Origin: Ischnura elegans
Taxonomy: Eukaryota > Arthropoda > Insecta > Odonata > Coenagrionidae
Length of the DNA stretch: 64,000 nt
Reading direction: 5' to 3'
NCBI RefSeq assembly: GCF_921293095.1
Contig: NC_060254.1
Coordinates: 105,114,917 to 105,178,916, forward strand
Positions 11,301-24,794 of this stretch are shown piece after piece; the stretch's first letter is position 1; each line of letters begins with the position of its first letter. A program made the translations under genes and the position numbers. A model generated the notes under the pieces. That model was not told the origin of the DNA. It ran no database searches and was given only the letters and a program-made list of their open reading frames with translations.

Positions 11301-11590
11301 AAATTCGATATTGGAGCTCTAGAAATCTGCTATTCGACCCATCTCTAATAGTAACGCAAGAAATATACGACTTTACGTTTCTTGACCAGGGAGACAAATG
11401 ATGGAATTGTCTATCAGAGATTTTTCTATGCCAACAAATGAATGCCATAAATGTATTTCTGGCACCTTGCCCCTTGGGAGCTGGTACATACCTCTGCCCC
11501 TCCTCATACATTACGTCTCTTTGTGGTAATCCAAAGCAAACCAATGCCCCCAGGAGGGTTTTAAACCAGGAAAGCAGGGAGTCCAAATAA
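11300..11590. repeat. Decayed dispersed repeat shared with 16441-16530, 17465-17700 and 55795-55930
   Basis: Shares blocks such as ATGCCATAAAT, TTCTTGACCAGGGAGA and CGTTTCTTGACC with 17465-17700. On the other strand it resembles the right part of the piggyBac-like MITE at 55350-55928. Strongly diverged, no coding content. Confidence 0.4.
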
Positions 11591-13520
11591 CCTCGGAGTC
11601 CTAGATAATGTGGAGTCCCTGCTGAGATGGTCTCTTGGGACTCTGTCCAGCAGTCATGCTAAGGAGAGAACTCAGCCCTCCCGCAAAGGTTAAATTCTTC
11701 CAATAAATCAGTTTTATTTCATCATGAAAGTTCATTTGTAACTATTTTATATTTACTTCATTTGCGGAACCTTACATAGCCAATATTAATGGAAGCTAGA
11801 TTTTATGATTTAAATACTGGTCTCTTTGAATACATATATGGAACGAATTGGAATAGTGATGAAGTAACTGTGAGTTGAATAATTTTAAAAGAAGTAATTT
11901 ATATTATTTCATCTTAATTTGAAGAGATTCCATCGTGCCTAGCTGTCATGTCTTGTAAATTTTGCTCTATTTATGTTAATATGATTTATCATGTTATGTA
12001 TCTTCATTCTTTACCGTTATAATATCGGCACACATTTATGCCTCTTTGGAAAAGTAGGAGAGAATGTGTCCACCTCTCTCCTCCTCCCTAGGTTCCTCAC
12101 TCTCTCCCCCATGGCTCAGCGAAGAGCGAGAAGATGCAGCAGTGAGTTCATTCAGCTGAGGGAGAAGCTTCAGATATGCTCAATGAAAGTTTTTCAAGCT
12201 GTCTCTCTCTCTCTCTCTCTCATGCAATCACTCTCCTTCTACTGAATGTGAAAAGTGAACACATAGTGTAGACACGCAGGCAGAACTTTGCTTGGGATAG
12301 TTGGTGCTTTCTTGGTAAGGGGTTAGCCTATACTGATATTTCTCGATGACAATTATGTACTTTCAAATCAATGAATGAAATGCAAGTTTGATAAAAATTC
12401 ATATGTCATTCCCATCCCCCCTGTCAGCCTGGGATCAATAGATAAAAGGTCTTTGAGCTGTACTTGGGTGTTTTGGGGGCCTTCTTTTGCACAGAAAAGA
12501 AGAATAAAACAATCTCCCTTCAATGCATTGGGGGAGAAAATATTGATATCTTTTTTTTTAGCTATACCATACAACCAATGGAATTGATAAAGAAAATATG
12601 ACTGATATTGATTAGCATGTAAATGCAAGTCCATCAATGCATTCACATCATTGTCTACTCTGGCAAAACAATAGATGACTAATCTGAAAGATTTTCCTAC
12701 TCATAAATAAATGTTGATGTAAGCACAAAATATTTTACTGGTAATCTGTGCTTTAATTAATAATTATCTCCAGGATTAAGAGCAAACACATCAATCCTAG
12801 AGATATTTGTCAATAAATTCAATGCCAAGTTTAGGGTCTATAGGGATTATTTCGTGCAAAATAACTACGCCTTATGTAACAATGAACAACTATCAATTTA
12901 TTGCGTCAGCAATACAATTGACTTGCACTGAGAGAATCGGCGAACCGCGATGGCCGCTGTTTCAGTCCAGTTCCACGCTACAGCAGGCAGGTCTAACTCG
13001 TGTGGGCTCAGGGATGCTACTCCCGGAGAAGGGTGCCAAATCCCTGTCCCGGGGTACCATTACCCTGCTGGCGCCAAAGGTCCTTCACCTGTCTCCCTCC
13101 AGGCGGTGCTGTCTTTCGTGGTAGTGTAAATGATTTGAACGCTACACCTAGCACATACAAACCACAATTAGACATGGGATTATATACGGAGAAATACAGT
13201 ACTAAAATTTTTTAACCTTTTTTCAGACCAAAAAACTAAATACCATTCAATCATGGACACTTTCAAATAATTTCTAGAAATAATACTTCATACCTGCTTC
13301 TCCATCTTTCACATTTCAGACCTATGTATTCAATTTATTCAGACAGGAATGATGTACCACTATAAATTGAATCGTATTCTCAGGAGCCATGTGCCAGTAA
13401 CAGTGTCGTGTAAGCAATACTTAGGTGTAGGTAGTATGTTGCTATAGGTAGTATGTAATGTTTCTTTTTAAAAGAGAAAATAATTTTGAATTCAATTCTT
13501 TCAGCACAGTTAGCAAGAAA
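11591..13520. other. No recognisable gene; short TC microsatellite
   Basis: A (TC)n run lies at about 12201-12222. The remainder has scattered short frames on both strands (for example around 12375-12640, open in both directions) without recognisable motifs, splice structure or transposon ends. Confidence 0.45.
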
Positions 13521-13524
13521 TTAA

Positions 13525-14520
13525 CACTTTATGTGCGGATGACATATATATATGTCATGAGGGCTTTTCCACTCAGGCCGATGACATAAATGTATGTCTT
13601 CAGGAGTTCGTTTTTCCACTGGTCACTAGGGTGCTCCGAGCGTGCCTAGCATTACTTTTTCATCCTCTCATAGACGGAGAAAAATGCAGAAAGCATTTTC
13701 ATCCGAAATCCTTCACCAAGGTCCTTCACTAAGGGCATAATGGATTGGAAGCCATTGGGCAGGGAGAACTGGAAACTTGGCTGGGCCTTCTTCTCCACAG
13801 GGGCGCAATTAGGTATAACACGATTTCTAACGATTGGAGGTCAGAATTAGTGCGAGTACCGATTTTCGGGAGAAAATGTGCCGTGATAGGTTTTTAGGAA
13901 TGATGCAGGCTCTTCATTTCTCCGCTAACCGTGAAGGCATCCGTAGGACAGTGACTACGATTTGCCCAGAATGTGAAGGTCAACCAGGGCTCTGTCTAAG
14001 TTCTTGCTTTTAAATACATCATAAAAATTTGTGAGAATTTTTATTGAAATGTTTCAATGTTGCAATAACTCTGAGGTAACATAGATTTGCTTTGATAAAA
14101 AAAGATGCTTCTTCCATAAATATATATTTTTCTTGCCGTTCATTGTGTGTTCTACTTCTGTGACTCGTAAAAATTAAATCTACGGCCGTCGAAACAAATA
14201 CACGTAAAACCTAATTCCAAGATATTTTCGTCATTAACCTAAGGAATCAACGGTAGAAGAAGTATTATAAACGGAAATATGAAAAGTTCACTACTTCATA
14301 CAAGGAAAATTGCATGTGTGTAATGTGGGTTGCGTGAATTGTCAATTACTGGTGACGGGTGGCATACATGTATGTCATTAACGTTTTTTACAAATTGCGA
14401 GAAATAGAAACAAAAAAAATTGCAAATTCTGTTGTATTACTTCCAAGACCACCGTTATGAAGGAAAATCACCCATCCGTCACTGGAGGTTTCGGCAAAAA
14501 TATCATCCGCATTGAATGTG
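13525..14520. mobile_element. piggyBac-like MITE with TTAA target
   Basis: TTAA at 13521-13524 and 14521-14524 flank inverted termini: the left reads CACTTTATGTGCGGATGA, the right on the other strand CACATTCAATGCGGATGA. A TTAA target with CAC/CCC-type ends is characteristic of piggyBac-like or Kolobok elements. The ~1-kb interior has several ATGTATGTCAT-like palindromes near both ends and no transposase. Confidence 0.75.
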
Positions 14521-14524
14521 TTAA

Positions 14525-15268
14525 ATGTATCATTACAGAAAATATGCACATGTAGTCTAATGTACTACAAGGAAATGAAAAGGCATTAGGTATGAACAGA
14601 AAAAAAAAATGATTATGATAACCAAGTGAAAAAGAAGTAAAAGGCTTGATATATTTTATCTCTGTATACAGTAGAGAATGTATTACTTGGGTCAATGAAT
14701 AAAGATTAGGTATCTGTTTTTGAATAATATTAAGTTCAGAGAATTGACTCTTAATTGACAGTACACATTACTTAATTAATGTTTGGCATGGAAATCATTT
14801 CACATTAAGAGGTGACCATGTTTTGGTTGAATATAGTCAAGTCCACCCCTGAATGATAATAAAAGATGATGTGCTTGAATTTAGGATAAAATCACTACTT
14901 TACAAATAATAACATAGAACAACTTGAACTGGATGAAAATTATAAGTACCACTCATATCCAGGACTGATAAACCACCACAAAAACTCTTTTTCTGTGCCA
15001 GACTGGAACCTGGGTCGAAGACTTCTTGCAACTCATCACCATCTCCTTTATTTTCATTGGGAAAAGGTGACAATACCATTCACAGAAGACATTCTTGCTT
15101 GATGCACTGATGTATGCACTCTGCACAGACAATCATTCATTGATTCAGGCATGAATATGTACTTCCAACTGATTCACAGGCGTAAATGGATCATTCCTCT
15201 GAATTTCTGTCATTCTACGAGAAAATGAAATGGAGAAATAAGATTTTCTCACTTTCTATGACTAATAC
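14525..15268. other. No recognisable gene
   Basis: AT-rich sequence between two MITEs. No transposon terminus, splice-bounded exon or coding similarity seen. Confidence 0.4.
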
Positions 15269-15276
15269 AATTTGAA

Positions 15277-15582
15277 CACGGGCGTACCCAGCTAAGGGCA
15301 GGGTGGGGCAGCTCCCCCCCCCCTTCCACTTAGAAACAAGAGTCGCAGAAGTCTTTGAGCAAAATCAGTACTGAATTGAAACAAAAGCATTCAACAAATT
15401 TTCTTTAAACCCACGAAAAATGATATATATTAGTTTAAGATGTGCTACTAAAATAAAGCTATTTTTTCAAGGAAATAGTCTCATAAATCCCATTGCTGCT
15501 CCCCCCTCAGACCTTGGCTTGCACCCCCTCCCCCTAGAACACGGCTTGTCCCACCCTAGTAATGATTCTGGGTACGCCCTTG
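15277..15582. mobile_element. hAT MITE, 306 bp, perfect 8-bp duplication
   Basis: Ends are CACGGGCGTACCCAG on the left and CTGGGTACGCCCTTG on the right, inverted. AATTTGAA occurs directly on both sides (15269-15276 and 15583-15590), the hAT target length. C-rich blocks inside the termini, no coding capacity. A fragment of the same family is at 11186. Confidence 0.85.
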
Positions 15583-15590
15583 AATTTGAA

Positions 15591-17000
15591 TGTACCTGAA
15601 CAAATGGAAAAAAAATTAAATTGAAGTTTTACAATAGTACTTCTACTAAACAGATTATTTGCAACCAAAAATTGTGTCAAATGGTAATTAACAAAAAAGG
15701 ATTAACATATACATATCAAAAAACAAAAGAGAGTCAAAAAGATCTCGCTATGATCTTAGAGTAAAGAGAAGGGAGAGCCTTGAAAGTGAGCTAAGATTAT
15801 ATCATGCGTATTACTCTATACAAATTATTTTCATTATATATAATAAAGTTTAACCTTGGACTTTTATTTTGAAATTTGTCTGTTTTATTTGATTTTCACA
15901 CTCACCCCTTTGCTTATCCTAATTTCTCAAAAGACTTATTTGCCTCAATATGTTTACATTCCATGGTCCAACATCCTCATCCACCACACTATCCAGGGGT
16001 GGTATGGCCGGGTCGGCTGATCGGTGACAGCCAATGGCCCCTTAGCTTATGGGCCCATCATAATGCTCGATTCTATTGTGAAGCGTACATGAATGGCATT
16101 ATAGAAAACTCAGATTACTTAAACATAAGATTTTTTTGCAATTACTAAATTCTAGGTGTTCATTAGTTGCTTTATTTATAAAATAATGACAAAAATTATA
16201 TAAAAAACAAATTAAGGTGCCAGAAGATAAAAGAGAACGTGACGCTTTTTTGAAAGGGTAATTCAAAAGGTTATTTTAGAGGTTTAGTTTAGATTTGAGT
16301 GCAGTTTAAAGGAAATTATACTCTTAATAGATAATAAAACCATAGTAAGGTTTTAATTTTTATTAGCAGTGGAATTATCACTTTTAGTGCTACTTTCCTT
16401 GTTTCCTTGTTGTGTGCATTTATTATTCCTTTTACCAATTTTCTACTGATGCCATAAATATCCGACAGTACGTTTCTTTACCCAGGAGATGAAAGCAGGA
16501 AATATTCAATGGAGAATTTCCTACACATTTCCTATACCAGATAATGACACAATTTCTCAATAAATTCCTCATTAATCTACCCAAACCTACTCCTGTCTTT
16601 CCTTATCTACCCATCCTTCCTTTGCTCTTAAATATTCTTAATGATTTCTTCAGCAATCCACAGTTTCCTTATCCTATGCCTTTCCATCTTTTTGGAAAAG
16701 GGTATTTGAAGGATTATTATATGTATAGGTTTCTTTTATATTTCAGTGCAGCTTTAAGGAAACAATATTCTTAATAGTAGATGATAGTACCACAATAAAG
16801 TTTTAATTTTTACAAGCAGTGGAATTCTCACTTTGCTAGAGCTACTTTCCTTATGAAATTGCTATTTTTCATTAATGTTCATCTTATTTTTAAGAGCCAG
16901 AATAGCATGGACATACAATTTCCTAAAATTTTCTGGAGTGGGACCCCTGAATCCTCCAGGAGGAGGGCCCCATAGTGGACCCTAGCCGAGGGCCCCCAGT
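15591..17000. other. No gene; repeat fragments
   Basis: The stretch 16441-16540 belongs to the dispersed family described at 11300 and 17465. The stretch around 16544-16690 (ATTAATCTAC, TTTGCTCTTAAAT, ATGATTTCTTCAGCAATCC) is repeated at about 17285-17415. Sequence near 16860-17000 resembles the right part of the CAGTGGCGCAGC hAT MITE family. No gene recognised. Confidence 0.45.
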
Positions 17001-17009
17001 CACACTAAA

Positions 17010-17190
17010 CTGCCCCTGGCACTTTCTCCCTTTAGGATCAACCTTGCTGGTCTATTCCATGTGTCATACAGTTCATCAATGTATTCTTTCCACTTATTCT
17101 GCATCATTCTATTATTTGGACAAATTGCTTCATTCTTAAACCTAATTTGCAGCATAGCCAGTCCTCCTTTAATACCAGATAGTGACACAG
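17010..17190 (-). pseudogene. LINE fragment (endonuclease to reverse-transcriptase linker)
   Basis: The minus strand encodes GIKGGLAMLQIRFKNEAICP, then MQNKWKEYIDELYDTWNRP. The pattern (R/K)WxEYxxELYxxxNRP is the linker before the reverse transcriptase in RTE-like and related non-LTR retrotransposons. The flanking region to 17460 may be more of the same element but is too decayed to assign. It has no catalytic motif. Confidence 0.6.
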
Positions 17191-17884
17191 ACTGGCTTAT
17201 GATTCCCCTACCTCTTCTTCCCTCTCCAAGCTTCCCCTTTCACCAAATTGCCTCTTCCCCTAAATATACTTCAGCCTCCTTTTTTTCTGTGCCATGTATC
17301 ATTAATCTACTCAAACCTTCTGCTGTCTTTTCTCATCCACCCATCCATCTTTTGCTCTTAAATTATCTTAATGATTTCTTCAGCAATCCGCAGTTTCCCT
17401 ATCGTATGCCTTTCCATGTACTCCATAAATTTCTCAGTTGCATTTATTATGTATTCCTTTTACCATTTTGCTACTGATGCCATAAATATCCGACAGTACG
17501 TTACTTGACCCAGGAGATGAAAGCCAGAAATATTCAATGGAGAATTTCCAACACAGGCGAATGAATGCCGTAAGTATCCAGCCCCTTGATCTCTCCCTTT
17601 TGTTAAAGAAAGCACCAAGTCCACCCACGGTTTCAAACCCCAAATCAGGAAACTTTGGTAAGCCAACGTGAATAATAGAGACTTTGAAATGGATAGCTTG
17701 AGGCATCACTTGGTGAAATAGCTTCAAGTAGAATCAAAAAACTCTTTATTTCAGTTTATAACACAAAAAAAATATTCCTCTTATGTGAGCTTCCATAACT
17801 TCGTTTGAAAAAATGGCATAAGAAAAATGTTTTTTTTCACGAACAAAATTCACTAACTCTTGGTTAACTATGTGGTATTCCATT

Positions 17885-17954
17885 ATTTCCTGGATATAGA
17901 CAGTTACTTATACCACTTATAAGTGGTATAAGTAACTGTCTATATCCAGGAAAT
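17885..17954. repeat. Perfect 70-bp palindrome without spacer
   Basis: The two 35-bp arms, meeting at CACTTA/TAAGTG between 17919 and 17920, are exact reverse complements with no unpaired centre. The symmetry ends sharply on both sides (T at 17884, G at 17955). It is not the end of any recognised transposon. See the findings for possible origins. Confidence 0.9.
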
Positions 17955-18416
17955 GTTTTTTTTTGATATAGGTATTGCTTCCTTGTTTATGGTAAATTTA
18001 AACTCTTCCTAGTGTAACCAGGTGAGCTTGGTCCATTGGACACTTAACTACGTGATTAGTTACACATCATTGGAAGGTTAATATAAATTCTAAAACATTG
18101 CCTTCTAACAAGCATATTTTGGAAAATTTAAATATACATCTACATAATCCCTTGTGAGTTAACGCAATTGCGTGCAGCAAGGGATGAGTATTCAACAGTC
18201 ATGCAACAGCAGGTTGCACTTGTATGCTTTCATGCACATTAGGGTGGTCCTTATTTTAAAAGTTTTCGAATTTATTTTGGGATGCCCCCCCAGTTTCATC
18301 CCATTTGGTGAGAAAACAAATCATGAAAATTATATTTTCAATTGGATACCAGGAAAACATGCCGCATCGCACTCAAAGTTTTGAAATTTAGGTATTTTTC
18401 AGCTTAGTAAAACCAC

Positions 18417-19040
18417 TTGTCTGTTTCCACACACTTTTATTTAAACCCACCATGGTTTCGACAACTCGTGCCATTATCAAGGTACATAGCCTTGGATGAC
18501 AGCCTTTTTATGGTGGTAGAGTTTTTCAGGAGGGGGGAGGGTTATTGGGATGTGTTCATTCCAAGGTTAATGATGATGTCAATGGGTGATTGGTGGGAGG
18601 TAGGGGTGAGTGGAATGGGAACATATGGTCGTTACATAATTTAAAATTAGCAGGGCAATTAACAATTTCAAACTGTTCTAAGAAATACAGTTTCCACCCC
18701 TTGTCATGTACATGTAAAATTTTTGCAACAAAATTGCACCACTGGTGTTGGTCATTCAAATGTCTTGCAATTCCTGATGAGTCGTCGTTATTTAAGAAAC
18801 ATCGTCTATGTTCTCTCATTCTCGTTTTAAAACTCCTCCCAGTCTGGCGAATATATTTGGTTTCACAATCGTCACAAATCATTTCATACACTCCACCTTT
18901 ATCATCATTACAATATTCACCAATAGAGTTAAACAATAATTTACCTAGTGTCAAAGTAGTGTACCTAGTTGGTATTTTTGGGTGTTTTTCGCACATAACT
19001 GAAGATGATGTCACTCTCGGATTGTTCTATCACTTTTTTG
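18417..19040 (-). pseudogene. PLE 3' fragment: GIY-YIG endonuclease
   Basis: The frame 18556-19014 on the minus strand contains CEKHPKIPTRYTTL, then GGVYEMICDDCETKYIRQTG and RSFKTRMREHRRCF, a PLE-type GIY-YIG module with CxxC upstream of the YIG motif. The conserved Gly of YIG is Arg here, so the nuclease is probably dead. The reverse transcriptase is absent (5' truncated). The 3' region follows with a hammerhead-like motif at 18454-18481. It belongs to a different PLE lineage from the copy at 5.5-9.5 kb. Confidence 0.8.
18454..18481 (-). ncRNA. Degenerate hammerhead-like motif in PLE 3' region
   Basis: The minus strand reads CTTGATAATGGCACGAGTTG then TCGAAACC. A short stem (GGCA with TGTC) is followed by GAAAC, but the first core element is TTGATAA instead of CTGANGA, so it is likely inactive. 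Confidence 0.35.
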
Positions 19041-19915
19041 TCTTCTACAACGACTCATTAGACACTCGCAGAGTATCACCTCAAATTTCTTTCATTTCTG
19101 CCCTTAGGATTCCGAGATATCGCACTGAGAGTGAGCGCCAGGCACCCCAGCCAGACAATTTGGGTGGCACGCGGGTTGCATACTCTCTACATTTGTTGTT
19201 CATTCCCACTCATCATGAAATCATAAAATTCTTTAGATAAACTTTAGACTTGGTCAATATAACCTTGAATGCTCTATTTATCTGTATTAATTGACAAAAC
19301 AGGCTTAGTAGCAGTGGTTTCTTCTCTATATCTAGAATTTTATGTACATACGTATATGTAGAAATATGATAGCAAAAACGGATCTCATACCATTTTGATG
19401 ATCTGCTAGAGGCCTGGGGCAGGTGTCATTCCCCAAATGTTGCGGTGGGACACGTTGTCAGCTGTTATGGGTGAAAAACAATTTAAATGCTATTCATTAG
19501 AAACCACCTTGAAATATATTTTGGATGTTGTATCCTTTTCAATATGTATGTTATTGTCTTTATATTATTTATTATTAGTGCGATAAATTTCATGCACAAT
19601 TGACCTTAACTGAAATTAATACGTACTCTTGGCAATTAACGCATGCCTTGAGGGAATCCTTTGTGCATGAAATCATGTCAGTAGTTGTTTTCAACTCATC
19701 GTTTTTTATTTCAACTTTGCGCAAAAATGAAAATAACGTAAATATAATCATGAAATTCCCAGCCAAAACTATCAGTATGATAATAAGGTAAGCCAAAAAA
19801 CCTATACTTTGTTATCAACTAATTTTGTTTTTTTTTACTGTGTTCAATTTAGATGTTACTCCAAACAAAACAGCATGTATTTCCCTGTTAGTATTTCTCA
19901 ATTTAGTATTTACAC

Positions 19916-20480
19916 CAGTGGTGCAACTATGAGGGAATAGATACCCTAATAAGACTCAGAAGTGGAATAACTAGGAATATGCTTTTAGGGGAATTGGGGG
20001 GCTTTGAGAGGGGGGATGAGGTTGGGTAGTGGGGGCTACCCCCCAGAAAATGGGAAGTTAAGGAAAATTAAAAAATAAAATAAAATGCCTGAAAATGCAT
20101 TTTACGTCATTTTGGCAATTTAAATTTAACTTTGTGCGGATGCATTTGTTATGTGTCCAAACAAGACAATGGTTTTAAATAATACTTTTATTTCTCTGGT
20201 GCTTTGGGACGAATACATCCCCTCATCCCCCTCCCCATACTCAAACCACTAAGACTCAGAGCAATTAAAAAGAAAATATTTAAAACTATTACCCAGCATT
20301 GACATGGAATAACTGCAACTACTTAAAGTTAAATCTTTAGTGCCTAAATGATGTTAAATGTATTCCTAGGCATGTACGATTTTTTAAATTTGCCCAGTTG
20401 CCAGGGAGGGGGGTTGCCACCCCACGCCATCTCACCCATTCCCCCCGCATCCCCAAAGCATATTCTTAGTAACGTCACTG
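19916..20480. mobile_element. hAT MITE, dated by an empty paralogous site
   Basis: Left end CAGTGGTGCAACTA, right end (other strand) CAGTGACGTTACTA. The flanks ATTTACAC (19908-19915) and ATTAATAC (20481-20488) are a decayed 8-bp duplication. The array copy at about 23450 reads ATTTACACTATTATCC without the element, which is the empty site and confirms the insertion. GC-rich stem blocks lie near each end; no coding capacity. Confidence 0.7.
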
Positions 20481-21479
20481 ATTAATACTATTATCCAGCT
20501 ATACCATGCACAATAATTATTGGTATGCATTCAAAGTATGTAGAAATTTTTATTACAAGTATCATTTTTTTGTTCAGATTTCAAAGTTAATTTTCATCTC
20601 AAAATTGAAAATCATTCATTCCTTGTCCCAAAAGTTCCCCAAATTTCACACATAGTCAGGTGTTATGGCTGTGAAATCAATTTAAATGATATTATTTAGA
20701 ATCCATCTTGAATTGCACTTTGGATTTTCTACCTTATTATTACGTATATTACCTATTGCTCAATTATTACGCATTCTATTATTTGAGCCATCATAGCACA
20801 AATCAGTTTCTGGAGGAATATTTGTCTACCACAGAAGTGTATGATTTTGAATGTGTACGTGTTTGTTGATGGTTGGTAGTGAGGCTAATATATAAAAAAT
20901 GTATATCTAGAAAAAATAATTATAAAAACAGATCCCATACCATTTTGATGATCTGTTGAAGGCCAGGGGCAGGTGTCATTCCCCGAATGTCGCGTTTAGA
21001 CGCATAGTCAGCAGTTATGGCTGAAAAACAATTTAAATGATATTCATTAGGAGCCAGCTTACATTGAACTATGGATGATCTACCCTTATTATTAAGTATG
21101 TTAATGCTTCTTGCATGTATAATATTAGGATAAATTGTATATGCCATTGGCCCTTAACCTGGCCTGTGTTGGGCCGCCAAGACACCCTCCTATACCGAAA
21201 TTGACGAATTCTACTGTCAGAATACCAATATTACCCAGTTCCTTGATGTGAATCATGTCCCATTCAACAGCATAATTAACATCGTCTTGGGTAAAAAAAA
21301 TAATAATTTAATTTAATATGATTCAATCTCGTAAGATTCAATTTAATCTCAAGAGGGTGAGGATATAAATTTCAAAATTAATTATTGTATTCCACACCCC
21401 AAGACTCCCCTGCAGTCCTCCCCCTGAATACTCCTGGCACCCTCTGGCCATGGCCATCCACTGTCGTAAGATGGCGCCC

Positions 21480-21740
21480 AGCACAGGCCTGCCTTTAACC
21501 CTTTCACACCAGACATCATGTGTGGCTGACGGGCATTTTCATATACAGAAGAACTGACGTCAGGTATAGCTATCACAGATTTTTCAATGCAGACGACCGT
21601 ATATATTGGCTCTGGCCGATGCGAGGGAAGGGAAGTGACCACTGAGGTAGCCATTGTTGGATGCATTCAGGCCCGGCCTGAGACCCAGCTTAGCGAGTCC
21701 TTAGGGCCACTCCTTAGCAATTATAAGCCGGACCCTTCAA
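21480..21740. repeat. Dispersed repeat shared with 29190-29370
   Basis: Both places contain GCATTTTCATA, then GGTATAGCTA/GGCTATAGCTGA, then GAGACCCAGCTTAG (GAGACCCAACTTAG at the second) and CCTTAGGGCCACT. Order and spacing agree, so they are copies of one family. The CCCTTTCACACC start suggests a piggyBac-like MITE, but the second terminus was not found. Confidence 0.5.
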
Positions 21741-23238
21741 CTCATTTATGATCATCCTCTCTGTAGGAATCCGTTGCGAGGTGATTATGTTGTCAATAGT
21801 TTTTCCAATGACATATTTTGTGCATACTACAATTTTTTTATTACTTTGAAATGAATCCTTTGTTTTGATCCGAGGTTAAGTAATTTGTAAAGGAAATTTT
21901 AGCGTTAAAAAATAACAGACTTAAGGACTTATAGCCTTATTACCTTATGCCGAGCTTATACATATTTACAAACACTGTTGTTATTAGCACAAGAAACCCG
22001 TTTAAAATTCCACAATGCTTAAAAAATACTAGTTATTCTTTTATAAGAGTAAATTATTGAAAATCAAATATGTACAGTGTTTGGTTGAAAAAACACTGGT
22101 AACGCAGTAAGTTGACCATGGATTCGTGCTATGATAGGGATAGAGGGTGTCGTCCAGTGGGTGGGGTAAGGGACGGACGCTAATCGCTGGGTGTTGAGCT
22201 GGGTGCCAAAACAGAGGGAGAAAAATACCCAGGCAACTCACCCCCAAAACAGAGCTCAATACAGAGAGGTTTGAAATATTCTAATGCTACTTGTAGCACG
22301 AAAACGTTTTCCTATTCTAGCCGCCAGTGCGAAAGGGTTAAATGAAGATGATAGGTATTCTTGGAAATTAACATGTGCATTGAGGAAATCTTTTTTGAAT
22401 GAAATGACACTAATACATAAAAAATTTATATTCAGAAAAATCAAAACAAAAATAGATCTCATACCATTTTGATGATCATCTGGAGGCTGGGGGCAGCTGT
22501 CGTTGCCCAAAATTCACACATAGTCAGGTGTTATGGCTGAAAATCAATTTACATGATATTCATTAGGAACCATCTTAAAATGTTATTTGAATGATCCACC
22601 CGTATCATTATGTATGTTGTTGCTCCTGGAATTTGTTATAATAAGCATGATAAATTGCAAGTGCCAATTGTAGCAGAAAGTACCTAACCTTGGGTTGGTA
22701 TCTAAGGACTTTCCGTCGATGGGAAATGTTGAAAGACCCAAGGTTGGTACTGGTGGTTACTTCCGGTATTCCCCATTACGGGAAAGTGATATGTAATGTC
22801 AAATTAATGCCTCGTATGGTAGGAACTATCAAATAAATACATAGCCATCCAGTGCCAGCTTGCTCATTTAATCTCTATCACCCTCCTGGGCTAAAAATAC
22901 AACACCAATGACCCTTAAATAAAGACAATAGGTACCTACTCTTGGAAATTTATTAGTACCTTGAGGAAACATTTTTTCATGAAAGCATTTGTGTCTTTGT
23001 TTTTCGATTCAATTCCATTAATTGCATCATTTTTTATTTCAAATTTATATAAATTAAAATCAACAGTGATGCAATCAAGAATTTCCTTGCAGATATTGTC
23101 AGTATTATTTTAAAGCACATAAAAAATATATGTACTTTATAAAAAACAATATCTGGGTTTTTTTACTGCATTGAAATAAAATGTTACTCCAAGCAAAACA
23201 TCATGTATGTATTTCCCTGTTAGTGTTTCTCATATTAG

Positions 23239-23432
23239 CATTGGCGGATTTAGGAGGGGGGGGGGGGAGCACAGGGGCATGTGCACCCTTAGACCCTTAA
23301 AAAATATACAAGATTTTTAATAATGTCCCATTATCATTGCATTCATTTTGTATTACGATGTAGCCTAATGCCCCACCCAGATCAAAATCCTTTTCTCGTG
23401 CCCCCCAGAGAGAAATCCTGGATCTGCCCCTG
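23239..23432. mobile_element. hAT MITE related to the 96-bp element at 10486
   Basis: Starts CATTGGCGGATTTAGG and ends CTGGATCTGCCCCTG; flanked by CATATTAG and CATATTTA, an imperfect 8-bp duplication. It is inserted between two array blocks that are contiguous in the other array copies. No coding capacity. Confidence 0.65.
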
Positions 23433-24794
23433 CATATTTAGTACATATTTACACTATTATCCAACTAGACCATGTACAATTACTTTTGATAGGTTCTCAA
23501 CGTATGCAGAAATATTTTTATACGAGTATCTTTTTTTTTGTTCAGATTTCAAAATTCATTATCATCTCGAAATTCAAAATCATTCATTACTTGTCCCAAA
23601 AGTTTCTTAGTACATACCTTGGCTGAAATGTCTTTTTAATGTTAAATCACAGGTTTGACAAACATACATATATTTAAAGATGAAACATTGAAATGTCTTG
23701 GCTGTTGTTTAAATTATGTTCTCATTAAAAATTTGAGTGCACTAATACATATATTTTCTAATGCTCACAGGGCATGGTTGCAAGTAATTTGTTGCAGTAA
23801 ATAAAAAAAAATCATTAACAATCTGCCCTGCAATCTATGGCATTGTTGTGATACGACATCTGCTATCATCTCAAAAAAGGTAAAAATGGGTGATTGGTGA
23901 AATCCACAATTTTAAGAAATTCAAATACAAAAAGAATCTTTCACCAATTTGAATAAAAATCTTGGATCCATATTCACAAAATCTATATTTAAAAATATTT
24001 AAAATGCAAAAGTTATTAATAAAGGATACAGGAAGAGCATGGCCTTATATATACAATGAGTTAATAGAGGAAGAAAGCTGGCCACGGCGGGTAAGCTAAG
24101 AAGGGGGGCATGGTGGTCATTAAGTTATTCAGAGTTACAAAACCTCTAACTAGAAACTCTTTCTCGTAAACAAAAGCTATCATAGCATAAATAAGTTTCT
24201 GGAGGAATTTGTCTGCCACAGAAGTGTATGATTTTGAGTTTTTATATAGTATTTGTGTATGGTTGTTAGTGAGGCTAATATATAAAAAATATATATCTAG
24301 AAAAATGATAACAAAAAGAGATCCCATACCATTTTGATGATCTGCTGGAGGCCAAGGGCCGGTGTTTTTCCCCAAATTTTGCGGTTACACGCATAGTCAG
24401 CTGTTATGGCTGAAAAACAATTTAAATGATATTAATGATGATGATAGGAAGTTACAAAAACCTCTTTCGAGAAACTCTTTCTAGTAAAATAAAAGCTATC
24501 ATAGCATATAAATCAGTTTCTGGAGGAATTTGTGTACCATAAAGGTGTATGATTTTGAAAGTGTATGTATTTGTTTTTTTCATGAAATGAGACCGATTTA
24601 CAAAAAATGTGTACCTAGAAAAATGATAACAAAAACAGTACTCATACCATTTTGACGATCTGCCAGAGGCTGGGGGCAGGGGTCATTCCCCAAATTATGC
24701 AGTGGACTCGTTCCAGTCACGTGTTATGGCTGGAAAATCAATTTACATGATATTATTTAGAATTCAGCTTAAATTGAACTATGGATGATCTACC

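Noticed and set aside
12368-12646. Pair of frames open on both strands considered as a gene
   Set aside because: They overlap in opposite directions and show no motif; unsupported.
18590-19240. 216-residue plus-strand frame
   Set aside because: Antisense shadow of the PLE GIY-YIG fragment on the minus strand.
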